A DNA stretch of 64,000 bases, taken from Granulosicoccus sp963833195 (GTDB lineage: Bacteria > Pseudomonadota > Gammaproteobacteria > Granulosicoccales > Granulosicoccaceae). This document shows, in pieces, positions 33,282 through 41,566 of the stretch (positions are counted from its first letter, which is position 1; every line of letters begins with the position of its first letter). Under the pieces are notes generated by a model. It saw nothing but the letters and a program-made list of their open reading frames with translations. It was not told the DNA's origin and ran no database searches. The translations under genes and the position numbers were made by a program. Location of the stretch: the NCBI GenBank assembly GCA_963833195.1, contig CAWHXF010000028.1:310001-374000 (forward strand), written 5' to 3'.

Positions 33282-33745
33282 GACTGGAGACCGGCGGGTG
33301 TCGGGAGGGGGCCGGACCGTCCCGCGTCGCGGGATCGGTGACTCCGGATCCCTAGTCTTGCACCACCGAAGGGCGAATGCATCAAGAATCGAGGATGCCG
33401 GAGGCCGTCCCCGCCCTTCCGCGGCGTGTCTCTGACGGCGAGTGCGGCGTAGGTCTCGTCGTCACCGATCAGGCGGCGACCGCGAAGCGCCTCGCCGGTC
33501 ACCGGATAGGGGGCCCGGTGGAGATCGACCAGGTCGACCGGCAGTCCGAACGCCGCGCCGATGTCGCCGATCAGGGCGAGGCGGTCGGCGGAGCAGACGG
33601 GCTCGTCGCACAGCAGCGCGAGATCGATGTCGCTGTCCTCTCGAGCGCGACCGTCGGCGTGCGAGCCGAAGAGCAGCGCGAGGCGCAGGGACGTGCCGAA
33701 GCGTTCGGCGAGCAGGTCCGTCAGCTTGCGGGTATCGAGGGGCAC
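33278..33745 (-). CDS. MNT-type nucleotidyltransferase
   Basis: The 155-residue protein has the minimal nucleotidyltransferase signature GSHADGRAREDSDIDLALL near residues 28-46, with the two Asp metal ligands in DSDID. Such proteins are often the MNT antitoxin of HEPN-MNT toxin-antitoxin pairs, but no HEPN gene is adjacent. The conserved domain ends by about residue 105. The last ~50 residues (from VRDTPRKGGDGL) look like translated intergenic DNA in front of the formate dehydrogenase accessory genes. GTG 33745 is the assumed start. The gene may be an orphan whose stop was lost. Confidence 0.65.
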   Translation of the reverse strand: MPLDTRKLTDLLAERFGTSLRLALLFGSHADGRAREDSDIDLALLCDEPVCSADRLALIGDIGAAFGLPVDLVDLHRAPYPVTGEALRGRRLIGDDETYAALAVRDTPRKGGDGLRHPRFLMHSPFGGARLGIRSHRSRDAGRSGPLPTPAGLQS

Positions 33746-33801
33746 GGCCGCGAGCTTACCGTGATCGGGTGCGCCGCCGAGCGAGCCGGCAGCGCACCGT
33801 G

Positions 33802-33811
33802 CCCCCCCCCC
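33802..33811. repeat. C10 homopolymer at a stop codon
   Basis: A run of ten C residues ends at the CTA (minus-strand TAG) stop of the lipoprotein gene. In the transcript it is a G tract directly after the stop. It is the longest homopolymer I noticed in the window. Confidence 0.9.
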
Positions 33812-34914
33812 TACAGATCCACCAGCGCGCAGGACAACGCCCCGTCGTAGGAGCTCGTCATGTCGAACGCCGCCTCGCCGTCGAACGCGATGTTCGTGAG
33901 GCTCTCCACCGCCCCGCCCTCGTAGGTGAGGCCGAGCGTTCCGGCGACGGGCTCCTCGTACGCGAAGCCGAGCGGCGCGTTGTCCTCGCCCTCGGCGATG
34001 CGCAGCCACAGCCCCTCGCCGTCGACGAACACGTACACCAGCGCATCGGCATCGCTCTGCGGCCCTTCGCAGAGCCAGGCGTTCACGAGATCCCCCGCCG
34101 GGCTCACCGTGTTCGCCACGCGCTCGGACACCGGATCGTCCACGCCCGGACCTTCGGGGCCGGTCTCGTCGAAGAAGAAGCGCTCGCAACCGACGGCGCC
34201 CAGCACGTCGCTGTTGGCCGCGAAGACGTCCTCGCCGTCGAACGCGAAGTCGGTCATCGTCTCCGACGTGCCGCCGTCGGTGTAGACGTTCACGAGCGTG
34301 CCGACGCTCTCCTCGGTCGCGTCGAAGCCGAAGGACTGCACCTCGCTGCCGTCGGCGGGAAGCACGACCAACGCGCCCTCGTCCTCCACGAAGAAGTAGG
34401 CCGCCGCGGACAGCTCGGCCGCGTCGGGCACCTCGCACAGCCAGAGGTCGAACTCGGTGTCCGAGGCGAAGCCGTTCTGCAGCTTCGGCAGCACGGCCTC
34501 GTCCGGCGCCGCCATGGTGTCGACGAACGGGTTGGTCACCGGGACCGTGACGTCCTCGACCGCCTCCGCGCTGCTGCCGAGGGGTCGCCCTCCGGGGGTG
34601 ACGGCACCGTCGTCCGGCGGCTCGTCCGGCGCCGCGTCCGGCGCCGCCTCCGGTGCCGGGGCCTCGGGCCGCGTGTCGAGCGCGGCGTCGGCCGTGGCGA
34701 AGGGGCTCAGCGCCGCGCCCGCGGTCGTGTCGTCCGCGCCACCGTCCGCATCGCCGAACTGCCCGATCACGCTGGCGTCCGGATCGTCCCCGGCCGGCAC
34801 CGAAGGGGCGTCCCCCCCGCCTCCGGAGCACGCGCCCAGCGCGATGCTCAGCGCCCCCAGCACCCAGCCCGTGCGGGCGGAGCCGGCTCTCGCGTTCAGT
34901 CTCGTCTGCATCAT
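33811..34914 (-). CDS. Putative lipoprotein with two internal repeat domains
   Basis: The protein is about 367 residues. The N-terminal signal ends in a lipobox (SIALGACSGGG), followed by a long Asp/Ala/Pro-rich linker to about residue 110. Two homologous domains of about 100 residues follow, each with a W-L-C-E start, an FVE/D-D/GEG element, a (D/E)GG strand and FDGE: first FDLWLCEVPDAAELSA to GCERFFFDE, then VNAWLCEGPQSDADAL to SCALVDL. Function is unknown; surface or periplasmic location is inferred. ATG 34914 lies six bases after a GAGGGA ribosome-binding site, better placed than ATG 34920. Transcription is divergent from fdhD. Confidence 0.75.
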   Translation of the reverse strand: MMQTRLNARAGSARTGWVLGALSIALGACSGGGGDAPSVPAGDDPDASVIGQFGDADGGADDTTAGAALSPFATADAALDTRPEAPAPEAAPDAAPDEPPDDGAVTPGGRPLGSSAEAVEDVTVPVTNPFVDTMAAPDEAVLPKLQNGFASDTEFDLWLCEVPDAAELSAAAYFFVEDEGALVVLPADGSEVQSFGFDATEESVGTLVNVYTDGGTSETMTDFAFDGEDVFAANSDVLGAVGCERFFFDETGPEGPGVDDPVSERVANTVSPAGDLVNAWLCEGPQSDADALVYVFVDGEGLWLRIAEGEDNAPLGFAYEEPVAGTLGLTYEGGAVESLTNIAFDGEAAFDMTSSYDGALSCALVDL

Positions 34915-34985
34915 GCTCATTCCCTCGTTGTGCCTGCCAGTGGTTCTTGCGTGCGGTGGTCGCGACCGGGCTTCGCCTCGGAGTG

Positions 34986-35008
34986 GGATTAAAATACCAA
35001 ATGAATCC
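34986..35008. promoter_or_regulatory. AT-rich inverted repeat in the fdhD divergent region
   Basis: GGATT (34986-34990) and AATCC (35004-35008) flank an AT-rich core containing TAAAAT (34990-34995) on the plus strand and TATTTT on the minus strand. It is the most AT-rich patch in the 217 bp between the lipoprotein gene and fdhD and could hold a -10 box for either direction or an operator. No good -35 is seen. Confidence 0.3.
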
Positions 35009-35131
35009 GGGAAAGGGAAGTGCATCCCGAATCGGGCGATCGGTGCGCGCCGCGGGCGGGAAACGCGAACCGACGCCGCGACGCGCGCGCCATCGCCACG
35101 GGCGGTGGAGCGCTGTGCAACACTCCGACGC

Positions 35132-36040
35132 ATGAACGCCGATGCCACCGCCGTGCGCCCCGCGCGCGCCTCCCCCTTCCCGACCCTCACCGACGCCGGG
35201 CTCGCCCCCGCGCATCCCGTCACCGCCACGAACGAATTCGGCGAGTCGGTCGAGGTGCACGTGCCCGGGGAGACGCCGCTCACGATCCGCGTCGACGGCA
35301 TGGAGGTGGTCACGCTGATGACGCTGGGCACGAGCCCCGAGGCCCTCACCCTCGGCTACATCAGGAACCAGAAGCTCATCGAGGATCTGGACCTGATCGA
35401 GTCGGTGACGGTCGACTGGGACCGCGAGCTCGTCGACGTGACGACGCGCGCGGGCACCGGCATCGGCGACTGGCAGGAGAAGATGAAGCGGCGCATCGTC
35501 ACCTCCGGCTGCGGCCAGGGCACGATCTTCAGCTGCACGGTCGACAAGCTCTACGAGGTGAAGCTCGAGCCGGTGGCGCTCAAGCAGAGCGAGCTCTACG
35601 CGCTGGTGCGCGCGGTCTCGGCGCTCAACGACGTCTACCGCGTATCGGGGGCGGTGCACGGCTGCGGACTGTGCACGAAGACCGAATCGCTCATGCACAT
35701 GGAGGACGTCGGCAGGCACAACGCCGCCGACGCGATCGCCGGGCGCATGTGGCTCGACGGCATCGGCGGGGCCGGCAAGCTCTTCTACACGACGGGCCGG
35801 CTGACCTCGGAGATCGTCATGAAGACGGCCTTCATGGGCATCCCGGTGCTGCTGTCACGCTCCGGCGTGACGGCCATGGGCCTGGAGCTCGCACGCGAGA
35901 TCGGCATGACGATGATCGCGCGCGCCAAGGGGCGCCACTTCCTGGTCTACAACGGCGCCGAGCACGTCGAGTTCGACGCGGTGCCCGAGGCGCGCACGGC
36001 GCCGCCGCCGACGAAGGGGGGGCGGGACCTGAAGGGCTGA
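35132..36040 (+). CDS. fdhD: Formate dehydrogenase sulfurtransferase/accessory protein FdhD
   Basis: The 302-residue cytosolic protein transfers sulfur from a cysteine desulfurase to the molybdenum cofactor of formate dehydrogenase, a step essential for activity. Conserved stretches are LMTLGTSPEALTLGYIRNQ, the Cys-containing SGCGQGT loop, VHGCGLC, EDVGRHNAADAIAGRM, TTGRLTSEIVMKTA and SRSGVTAMGLELA. The N-terminal 40 residues are longer than in E. coli. It stands alone, divergent from the formate dehydrogenase side of the region. The last 20 residues are basic and proline-rich. Confidence 0.95.
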   Translation: MNADATAVRPARASPFPTLTDAGLAPAHPVTATNEFGESVEVHVPGETPLTIRVDGMEVVTLMTLGTSPEALTLGYIRNQKLIEDLDLIESVTVDWDRELVDVTTRAGTGIGDWQEKMKRRIVTSGCGQGTIFSCTVDKLYEVKLEPVALKQSELYALVRAVSALNDVYRVSGAVHGCGLCTKTESLMHMEDVGRHNAADAIAGRMWLDGIGGAGKLFYTTGRLTSEIVMKTAFMGIPVLLSRSGVTAMGLELAREIGMTMIARAKGRHFLVYNGAEHVEFDAVPEARTAPPPTKGGRDLKG

Positions 36041-36060
36041 CGACCCCACCGGCACCCAGG

Positions 36061-36696
36061 TCACTCCGACGGATACTCCCGCCCCTCGCGCGCCCGGTAC
36101 ACCGGCAACGACCACCCGAACCCGATCCCCGCCGCCCGCACGGCGAAGCCTGCCCCGATTCCGCCCAGCGTCGCCGCCCCGTCCGGCAGCGGCGGCGCGG
36201 CGAGCGCGACGTACGCCGCCGCCCCCACGGCCGCTGCGGTCGCGTAGATCTCCCGCCGCAGGATCAGCGGGATCTCGCCGCACAGCACGTCGCGCACCAG
36301 CCCGCCGAACGTCGCCGTCATGATCCCCATGAGCACCGCCACCGTGGCGCCGAAGCCCGCGTCCAGCGCGACGCGCGCACCGAGCGTGGCGAACACGGCA
36401 AGGCCCGCGGCATCCGCCCACAGCAGCACGGGGTAGCGCCGCTGCACGAACGGCGCGGCGAAGAACAGCGCAAGCGCGACCCCGGCGCACAGGATCAGGT
36501 AGCGCGGCGCGTGCAGCCAGAACACCGCTCGGTCCAGCAGCACGTCACGCAGGGTTCCGCCACCGATGCCCGTGACCGTCGCCACGAGCACGAAACCGAC
36601 GAGGTCCATGCGCTTTCTCGACGCCACCAGCGCGCCGCTGGCCGCGAACACCGCGACCCCTGCCAGGTCGATCCAGTCGAGGAACGCGTCGTTCAT
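36061..36696 (-). CDS. TRIC-type / UPF0126 membrane channel
   Basis: The 211-residue membrane protein has seven predicted helices in two UPF0126 repeats with the glycine motifs GIGGGTLRDVLLDR and FGGLVRDVLCGEIPLIL. Prokaryotic TRIC channels of this family pass K+ or Na+ as trimers; others are linked to glycine transport. ATG 36696 overlaps the stop of the carotenoid oxygenase gene (ATGA), so the pair is probably one transcript. Confidence 0.92.
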   Translation of the reverse strand: MNDAFLDWIDLAGVAVFAASGALVASRKRMDLVGFVLVATVTGIGGGTLRDVLLDRAVFWLHAPRYLILCAGVALALFFAAPFVQRRYPVLLWADAAGLAVFATLGARVALDAGFGATVAVLMGIMTATFGGLVRDVLCGEIPLILRREIYATAAAVGAAAYVALAAPPLPDGAATLGGIGAGFAVRAAGIGFGWSLPVYRAREGREYPSE

Positions 36697-38129
36697 CGCG
36701 CGCTCGCCGGCGCGGCCACGTGCTCGCCGTGAAAGCCGAACGGGACCGCGAGAGGCAGCGTGGCGCGCGCCACCTCGACGAGTGTTTCCGCATCCAGCAC
36801 GAGCAGGAACGAAACATTTTTCCGGGCATCCAGCACGAGGCTCAGCAGCACCCCGTCCCCTTCCGCGGTGCCACCGGGTCGAGGCACGAAGACGGGCTCG
36901 CCGGGATGGCAGCCCGGCTCGTGCCAGGTGCGCACCGCGGGCGGCGTCGGTGCGAGGTCGATGCGCGTGATGTCGTCGATGAAGTCGCCCGGCCGGGTCA
37001 GGCCGTTGCCCCAGATCAGCGTCGCCGGCAATCCGGCACGCCGGCGCCTCTCGTCGGTACGCGGCAGCTCGATCGGCACCTCGCACAACAGCTCCCTGTC
37101 GGCATGACCGCCGAGCCCGTCGAGCGGAACGCGATACCGCGTCAGGCGGGCCACGGCGTCGAGCGGCTCGCCGCGGCGCAGCCGCTCGATGCGCAGCGCA
37201 TCGATGATCGAGGCGTCGGGGTAGGCCAGCAGGTCGACGCACAAATGCCCTTCCGCCTCGTGCGCGTCGACGTGATGGAAGGCGAAGCAAGGATCGCCCA
37301 CGGCGCGCGCGACGATCGCCCCGCTCGTCTTGTCCACGACCGTGAACACCGTGCCGAGCTCCGGACGCCAGGCGTAGTTCTCGATGAACGAGCGGCCCGA
37401 GAACTTCAGCTTCGCGGGCAGCACGCGCAGCGGAAACTCCGCCAGCACCAGATACCGCGCCGACATGCCGAAGGAATGCATGTAGGCGGGACGCGGGCAC
37501 GGGATCTCGGCGAGCGTGCGCCGCGCGGTGCCGGGCTCGTCCTCCACCAGCAGCCGGTAGACGCTGCGCCGGCCCATGGCCACCGTGTAGGTGTACTCGC
37601 GCACGCCATCGTGCAGCGGGTGGGCGATGGCCACCTGAGCGCCGGCACCGGCGTCGCCCGGCGGCCACGCGTGCGGGCCCAGCGTCTCCAGCGTGTCGGG
37701 GTCGAAGCTGACCGCCAGCGGCGTCTCGGTCATGGCCCGGCCGACCCCGCCCGCGACGCGCACGGCGACGTTCGCGTTGTCGGTCGCGTCGGAGACGAAC
37801 AGGCTCTGCACGCGCGCGAAGAGCGTGCGGCAGGGGTCCGTCATGAAGCCTGCGTGGCGTATCGCGCCCGCCCGCCGGGCCTCGGACTGGAGGAAGCGGC
37901 TGCGCCAGGACACGCGCCCGGCCTCGAAGCCGAAGCGGTGCAGCATCGCGAGGCCGTCGAACCAGTGCGTCACGGAGCGCCCGCCCGCCTCGAACGCGGC
38001 CGGGCCGACACGCAGCAGGCTGCCGCTCAGCCACGTCGGGAAGCGGCCGGTGACGGGCAGCTCGTCCAGCGCGCGCTCCGCGTCGAGGTTCCGGAAGCCC
38101 CTGGTCCACGAAGGTGACGGTTCCGTCAC
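36693..38129 (-). CDS. Carotenoid oxygenase family protein
   Basis: The protein is 478 residues, a seven-bladed propeller non-heme iron dioxygenase of the RPE65/CCD family that cleaves carotenoids, stilbenes or apocarotenoids. Candidate iron-binding histidines are in VAIAHPLHDG, YMHSFGMS, FAFHHVDAHE and the C-terminal FGFHGEHVAA. The start FRNLDAERALDELPVTGRFP and the SLLRVGPAAFEAGG block are typical. GTG 38129 (or GTG 38135) is the likely start. No carotenoid biosynthesis gene is visible nearby. It heads a two-gene unit with the TRIC-type channel. Confidence 0.92.
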   Translation of the reverse strand: MTEPSPSWTRGFRNLDAERALDELPVTGRFPTWLSGSLLRVGPAAFEAGGRSVTHWFDGLAMLHRFGFEAGRVSWRSRFLQSEARRAGAIRHAGFMTDPCRTLFARVQSLFVSDATDNANVAVRVAGGVGRAMTETPLAVSFDPDTLETLGPHAWPPGDAGAGAQVAIAHPLHDGVREYTYTVAMGRRSVYRLLVEDEPGTARRTLAEIPCPRPAYMHSFGMSARYLVLAEFPLRVLPAKLKFSGRSFIENYAWRPELGTVFTVVDKTSGAIVARAVGDPCFAFHHVDAHEAEGHLCVDLLAYPDASIIDALRIERLRRGEPLDAVARLTRYRVPLDGLGGHADRELLCEVPIELPRTDERRRRAGLPATLIWGNGLTRPGDFIDDITRIDLAPTPPAVRTWHEPGCHPGEPVFVPRPGGTAEGDGVLLSLVLDARKNVSFLLVLDAETLVEVARATLPLAVPFGFHGEHVAAPASAR

Positions 38130-38263
38130 GCGCACGCCGCTCCGCGCGCACGCGACGCCGCCGCCGAGCGGGAATCTTTGACCGCTTGCGGGAATCTCAT
38201 CCCGTCGCCCCCACCGTCGCATTACCCTTCTTCATCGTTCCTTTCCGCCTCGCCGAGGGCCAC

Positions 38264-39598
38264 TTGAAGGATTCTCCCACCTCCACCGGTTCAGTCACGC
38301 CGGACCCTGCGCCGTCGCGTGGCGAGAAGCTCGCCAAGGGCGCCTTCATCGTCTCGCTCGTGGTGCTGTCGGTGCTCTACGGCTCCTACGGCGCGACGGT
38401 GGGCTGGTTCCCGGTCAAGCTCGTGCGCTCGGCCGTGGGCGACTGGGAGAACCTGAAGGCGAACTGGAGGAACGACTTCGCGCTCGAGCCCACGCGCCAC
38501 ATCGTGCCGGCCGGGGATCCCGCGCGGGACGCGTACCGCGTGCTGCTGCCCGACGAGGTGACGCCGGGCTCGGTCCTGGTCGGCGGCCTGTCGCCCGGGC
38601 GCGAGACGCTGCAGGGCGCGACGCTCTACGGCCCCGACGGCACCGAGATCCACCACTGGGCCGTCGACTACGACGAGCTCGTGCCCGACGGGGTCGGCGA
38701 GTTCAACGTGCTCCTGCACGGGCTGGCCCCGTTCGAGGACGGCTCCATCGTGGTGGCTTTCGACGCCGGTCGGGCGCTTGCGCGCATCGATGCCTGCGGC
38801 GCGCCGATGTGGGTCACCGAAGGCGGTTTCCACCACGTGGTGAGTCGCAGCGGCGACGGCACCCTGTGGGGCTGGGACGACGAGAAGCTCGCGCAGGTGG
38901 ACGAGGCCACCGGCGAGGTGCTGCAGACCATCGACTTCAAGACGGAGGTCATGGAGGCGCACGACATGTACGGCTCGCTCGCCATCCGGAGCTCCGAGGC
39001 CATCAAGGACAAGGGCTTCCGCTTCTTCGACGACGCCTTCCACTTCAACGACGTCGACGAGCTCACCCCCGCCATGGCCGAGGCCTTCCCGATGTTCGAG
39101 GTCGGGGACCTGCTCGTGAGCCTGCGCGAGCTGAACCTGGTCGGCGTGGTGCGCCCCTCGACGCGGCAGCTCGTGTGGTACCGCCACGGCCCGTGGTTCA
39201 AGCAGCACGATCCGGACTGGATGCCGGACGGGCGCATCGGCGTGTACGACAACCGCATGGGGCTCGGCGACTCGCGCATCGTCGCGGTGGACCCTGCCAC
39301 CGACGAGATCGAGATCATGCTCGAGGACTCGGACGACGCGCCGTTCTACAGCTGGCGCCGCGGCAAGTGGCAACTGCTGCCGGGCGGCAACATGCTCGTC
39401 GCCGAATCCGAGCGCGGGCGCGTCTTCGAGGCCACGTCCGACGGCCGGCTCGTGCGCGACTGGAACTTCATCCACGACCCCGACCACAACTACCTGGTGA
39501 CCAGCGCGGATCTCGTCGCGCCGGACTTCTTCGACGAGGGTGCGCTCGATTGCCCGACGCCCGTCGCCGCTCTCACGGACAACGACTCATCGTCATGA
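38264..39598 (+). CDS. Arylsulfotransferase (ASST)-like membrane-anchored protein
   Basis: The 444-residue protein has a signal anchor at about residues 22-45 (GAFIVSLVVLSVLYGSYGAT) and a large beta-propeller-like domain with W/D-G repeats, for example GGLSPGRETLQGATLYGPDG and WKQLLPGG-type turns late in the chain. ASST-family enzymes move sulfate between aryl donors and acceptors using an active-site His; a candidate is in GGFHHVVSRSGDG. TTG 38264 has GAGG five bases upstream, and no ATG fits the N-terminus. It is the first gene of a four-gene operon with two small membrane proteins and a PAPS-dependent sulfotransferase. Confidence 0.8.
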   Translation: MKDSPTSTGSVTPDPAPSRGEKLAKGAFIVSLVVLSVLYGSYGATVGWFPVKLVRSAVGDWENLKANWRNDFALEPTRHIVPAGDPARDAYRVLLPDEVTPGSVLVGGLSPGRETLQGATLYGPDGTEIHHWAVDYDELVPDGVGEFNVLLHGLAPFEDGSIVVAFDAGRALARIDACGAPMWVTEGGFHHVVSRSGDGTLWGWDDEKLAQVDEATGEVLQTIDFKTEVMEAHDMYGSLAIRSSEAIKDKGFRFFDDAFHFNDVDELTPAMAEAFPMFEVGDLLVSLRELNLVGVVRPSTRQLVWYRHGPWFKQHDPDWMPDGRIGVYDNRMGLGDSRIVAVDPATDEIEIMLEDSDDAPFYSWRRGKWQLLPGGNMLVAESERGRVFEATSDGRLVRDWNFIHDPDHNYLVTSADLVAPDFFDEGALDCPTPVAALTDNDSSS

Positions 39599-39963
39599 AA
39601 CCCGTCAAGTACTTCGTTCTCGCCCTGCCCGTCGTCGCGGCCGGCCTGCTCGCCACGCCCGCCCAGGCCTACATCGGACCGGGCGTCGGCCTGGGCGTGA
39701 TCGGCACGGTGTTCGGCATCGTGGCCACGCTGGCGCTCGCCGTCTTCGGCTTCCTCTGGTACCCGATGAAGCGGCTGATGGCCAAGCGTCGCGGCAAGGC
39801 GGCGCAAGTCTCGGGCACGGCCTCGGCTGCGGGCACGACCCCGGCCACGGGCACGAGCGCGGCCACCGAACCCGCGACCGGTCCGGATGCGCTCGCACCG
39901 ACATCGGTTCGCGCGCCGGTGGCGGACGCCGACGTCCGTCGCCCGCACGCCGAGGAGGCGTGA
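39595..39963 (+). CDS. Small exported membrane protein in the sulfotransferase operon
   Basis: The 122-residue protein has a signal peptide (FVLALPVVAAGLLATPAQA, cleavage after AQA). The YIGPGVGLGVIGTVFGIVAT helix comes next, ending in a KRLMAKRRGK cytoplasmic stop signal. The rest is a Thr/Ala/Pro-rich low-complexity tail. The mature YIGPG start recalls short proteins next to polysaccharide or sulfotransferase genes. Function is unknown. ATG overlaps the ASST stop by four bases. Confidence 0.75.
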   Translation: MKPVKYFVLALPVVAAGLLATPAQAYIGPGVGLGVIGTVFGIVATLALAVFGFLWYPMKRLMAKRRGKAAQVSGTASAAGTTPATGTSAATEPATGPDALAPTSVRAPVADADVRRPHAEEA

Positions 39964-40361
39964 TCGGCGCGCACGACCTCGTGCTGCTGCTCGCGGGCAT
40001 CGCGGGCTACGAGACGCTCGTGCGCGTGAACCTCGCCGACGCCGCCCGGCGCATCGGACGCGTCGGCTTCGAGGCGCGCGGCACCATGTCGTCGGCGACG
40101 CTCGACGACGACGAGAAGGAGCGCCGCGTGCGGGCAATGGCGGGCACCACGCTCGTGGACACGATGCGCCTGGCGCTCGGACTCGCCGCGGTCGCCGCGG
40201 CCGCCACGCTGGTGATCTGGCTCGGCTCGCTCGTGGCGGGTGTGCCGGTCGAGCGCACGGTGGAGCGTGCGGTGTCCTGGCAGGGCCTCGTCGGACTCAC
40301 CCTCGCCATCGTCGCCTGGCACGCGCTTCGACGGCGCCTGCGCCGTCCGCGACACGCCTGA
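39960..40361 (+). CDS. Small membrane protein in the sulfotransferase operon
   Basis: The 133-residue protein starts at GTG 39960, overlapping the previous stop (GTGA). Two or three membrane helices are seen: a short one at the N-terminus (LVLLLAGIAGYETLV), one in the middle (LGLAAVAAAATLVIWLGSLV) and one near the C-terminus (WQGLVGLTLAIVAWHALRR). A basic tail follows. I do not recognise the family. Tight coupling suggests it works with the ASST-like protein. Confidence 0.65.
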   Translation: MIGAHDLVLLLAGIAGYETLVRVNLADAARRIGRVGFEARGTMSSATLDDDEKERRVRAMAGTTLVDTMRLALGLAAVAAAATLVIWLGSLVAGVPVERTVERAVSWQGLVGLTLAIVAWHALRRRLRRPRHA

Positions 40362-40380
40362 TCCCGCCCGGCGGCTTCGC

Positions 40381-41481
40381 GTGGAGAACACCTACGGCGT
40401 CCTCGATCGGCTGCTGCACCGTTTCGCGTACGCGCACCCCGCCGTGCAGCGCACGCTCGGTGACGTGGAGAACGACATGTTCCGCGCCCGGCTCGCGGGC
40501 ATCGAGGTGTGTGAACCGACGTTCGTGACGGGCTTGCCGCGCGCCGGCACGACGCTGGTGCTGGAGCTGCTGCACCGAGCGGGGGGCTTCGCGAGCTTCA
40601 CCTACCGCCACATGCCGTTCGTGCTCACGCCGCTCCTGTGGGACCGTGTCAGCAGACGCTCGCGCTCCGAGGCGGTGGCGGTCGAACGCGCGCACGGCGA
40701 CGGCATGCAGGTATCGTTCGACAGCCCCGAGGCGTTCGAGGAAGTGCTGTGGCTCGCGCACCTGCGGCAACGGATCGTCGGTGACGATCACCTCGCGCCG
40801 CTCGATGCCGGCGACATCGACGAGGACTTCCGCACGGCCTTCGCATCGCTGGTGCGCAAGCTCGTCGCGCTCGAGCGCGAGGGCGACATCGATGGCGCAG
40901 GGCCGGTGCCGCGCTACCTGTCGAAGAACAACGCGAACGTGGCGCGGCTCGGCGCGCTGCCGAGCGTGTTCCCGGACGCGGTCGTGCTCTGCTGCTTCCG
41001 CTCGCCCGCCACGCACGTCGTATCGCTGGACGCGCAGCACCGGAACTTCCTCGCGCTGCACGCCGACGACGCGTTCGCGCGCCGCTACATGGCGTGGATC
41101 GGCCATCACGACTTCGGCGCGAACTTCAAGCCCATCCGCACCGGCGAGGCGCTCGCGACGCCCACCGACGCCGATCCGGCGTTCTGGATGCGCTACTGGA
41201 TCGACGTGTACCGGCACGCCCTCGAGACCGCCCCGCCGCAGGTGCGCTTCATCGACTACGACGCGCTGCTCGCGACCGGCGCCAACGGGCTCGAATCGCT
41301 CGCCGATGCGGCGCGCCTGGGGCCCGCCGCGCGAGCGCGCCTGATCGCGCAGGCCGACTCGCTGCGCGCGCCGGGCAGCCGGCCGGTCGCGGCCGACGCC
41401 GTGTCGGCCGCGCTGGCGGACGAGGCCGCCGACGTGCACGCCGCGCTCGTGCGGCGCGCAGGCGAAGCGTCGGCGGACTAG
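40381..41481 (+). CDS. PAPS-dependent sulfotransferase family protein
   Basis: The 366-residue protein starts at GTG 40381. The 5'-phosphosulfate-binding loop is clear: FVTGLPRAGTTLVLELLHRA near residues 46-66. The 3'-phosphate loop region is VVLCCFRSPATHVVS near 203-217. NNANVARLGALPSVFPDAVV fits the second half of the sulfotransferase_3 fold. It is cytosolic, with an unknown acceptor. It ends the operon with the ASST-like gene, so a sulfated product may be made in the cytosol and handled again outside. It is followed by a small gap and a convergent GGDEF-EAL gene. Confidence 0.88.
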   Translation: MENTYGVLDRLLHRFAYAHPAVQRTLGDVENDMFRARLAGIEVCEPTFVTGLPRAGTTLVLELLHRAGGFASFTYRHMPFVLTPLLWDRVSRRSRSEAVAVERAHGDGMQVSFDSPEAFEEVLWLAHLRQRIVGDDHLAPLDAGDIDEDFRTAFASLVRKLVALEREGDIDGAGPVPRYLSKNNANVARLGALPSVFPDAVVLCCFRSPATHVVSLDAQHRNFLALHADDAFARRYMAWIGHHDFGANFKPIRTGEALATPTDADPAFWMRYWIDVYRHALETAPPQVRFIDYDALLATGANGLESLADAARLGPAARARLIAQADSLRAPGSRPVAADAVSAALADEAADVHAALVRRAGEASAD

Positions 41482-41527
41482 GGCCTGGGGCCCGAACGCG
41501 TTCGGACCGCACCCTCGAAACACGCGT

Positions 41528-41566
41528 TCAGGTCACCCGCTCAGGCCACCCGCTCAGGCCGCGCGC
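41528..41566. repeat. 13-bp tandem repeat over a stop codon (3 copies)
   Basis: Three 13-bp units follow each other: tcaggtcacccgc (41528-41540), tcaggccacccgc (41541-41553) and tcaggccgcgcgc (41554-41566). Each begins with TCA, the complement of TGA. The third lies in the GGDEF-EAL gene and holds its stop. It is a third case of a gene 3' end duplicated across its stop. Confidence 0.85.
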
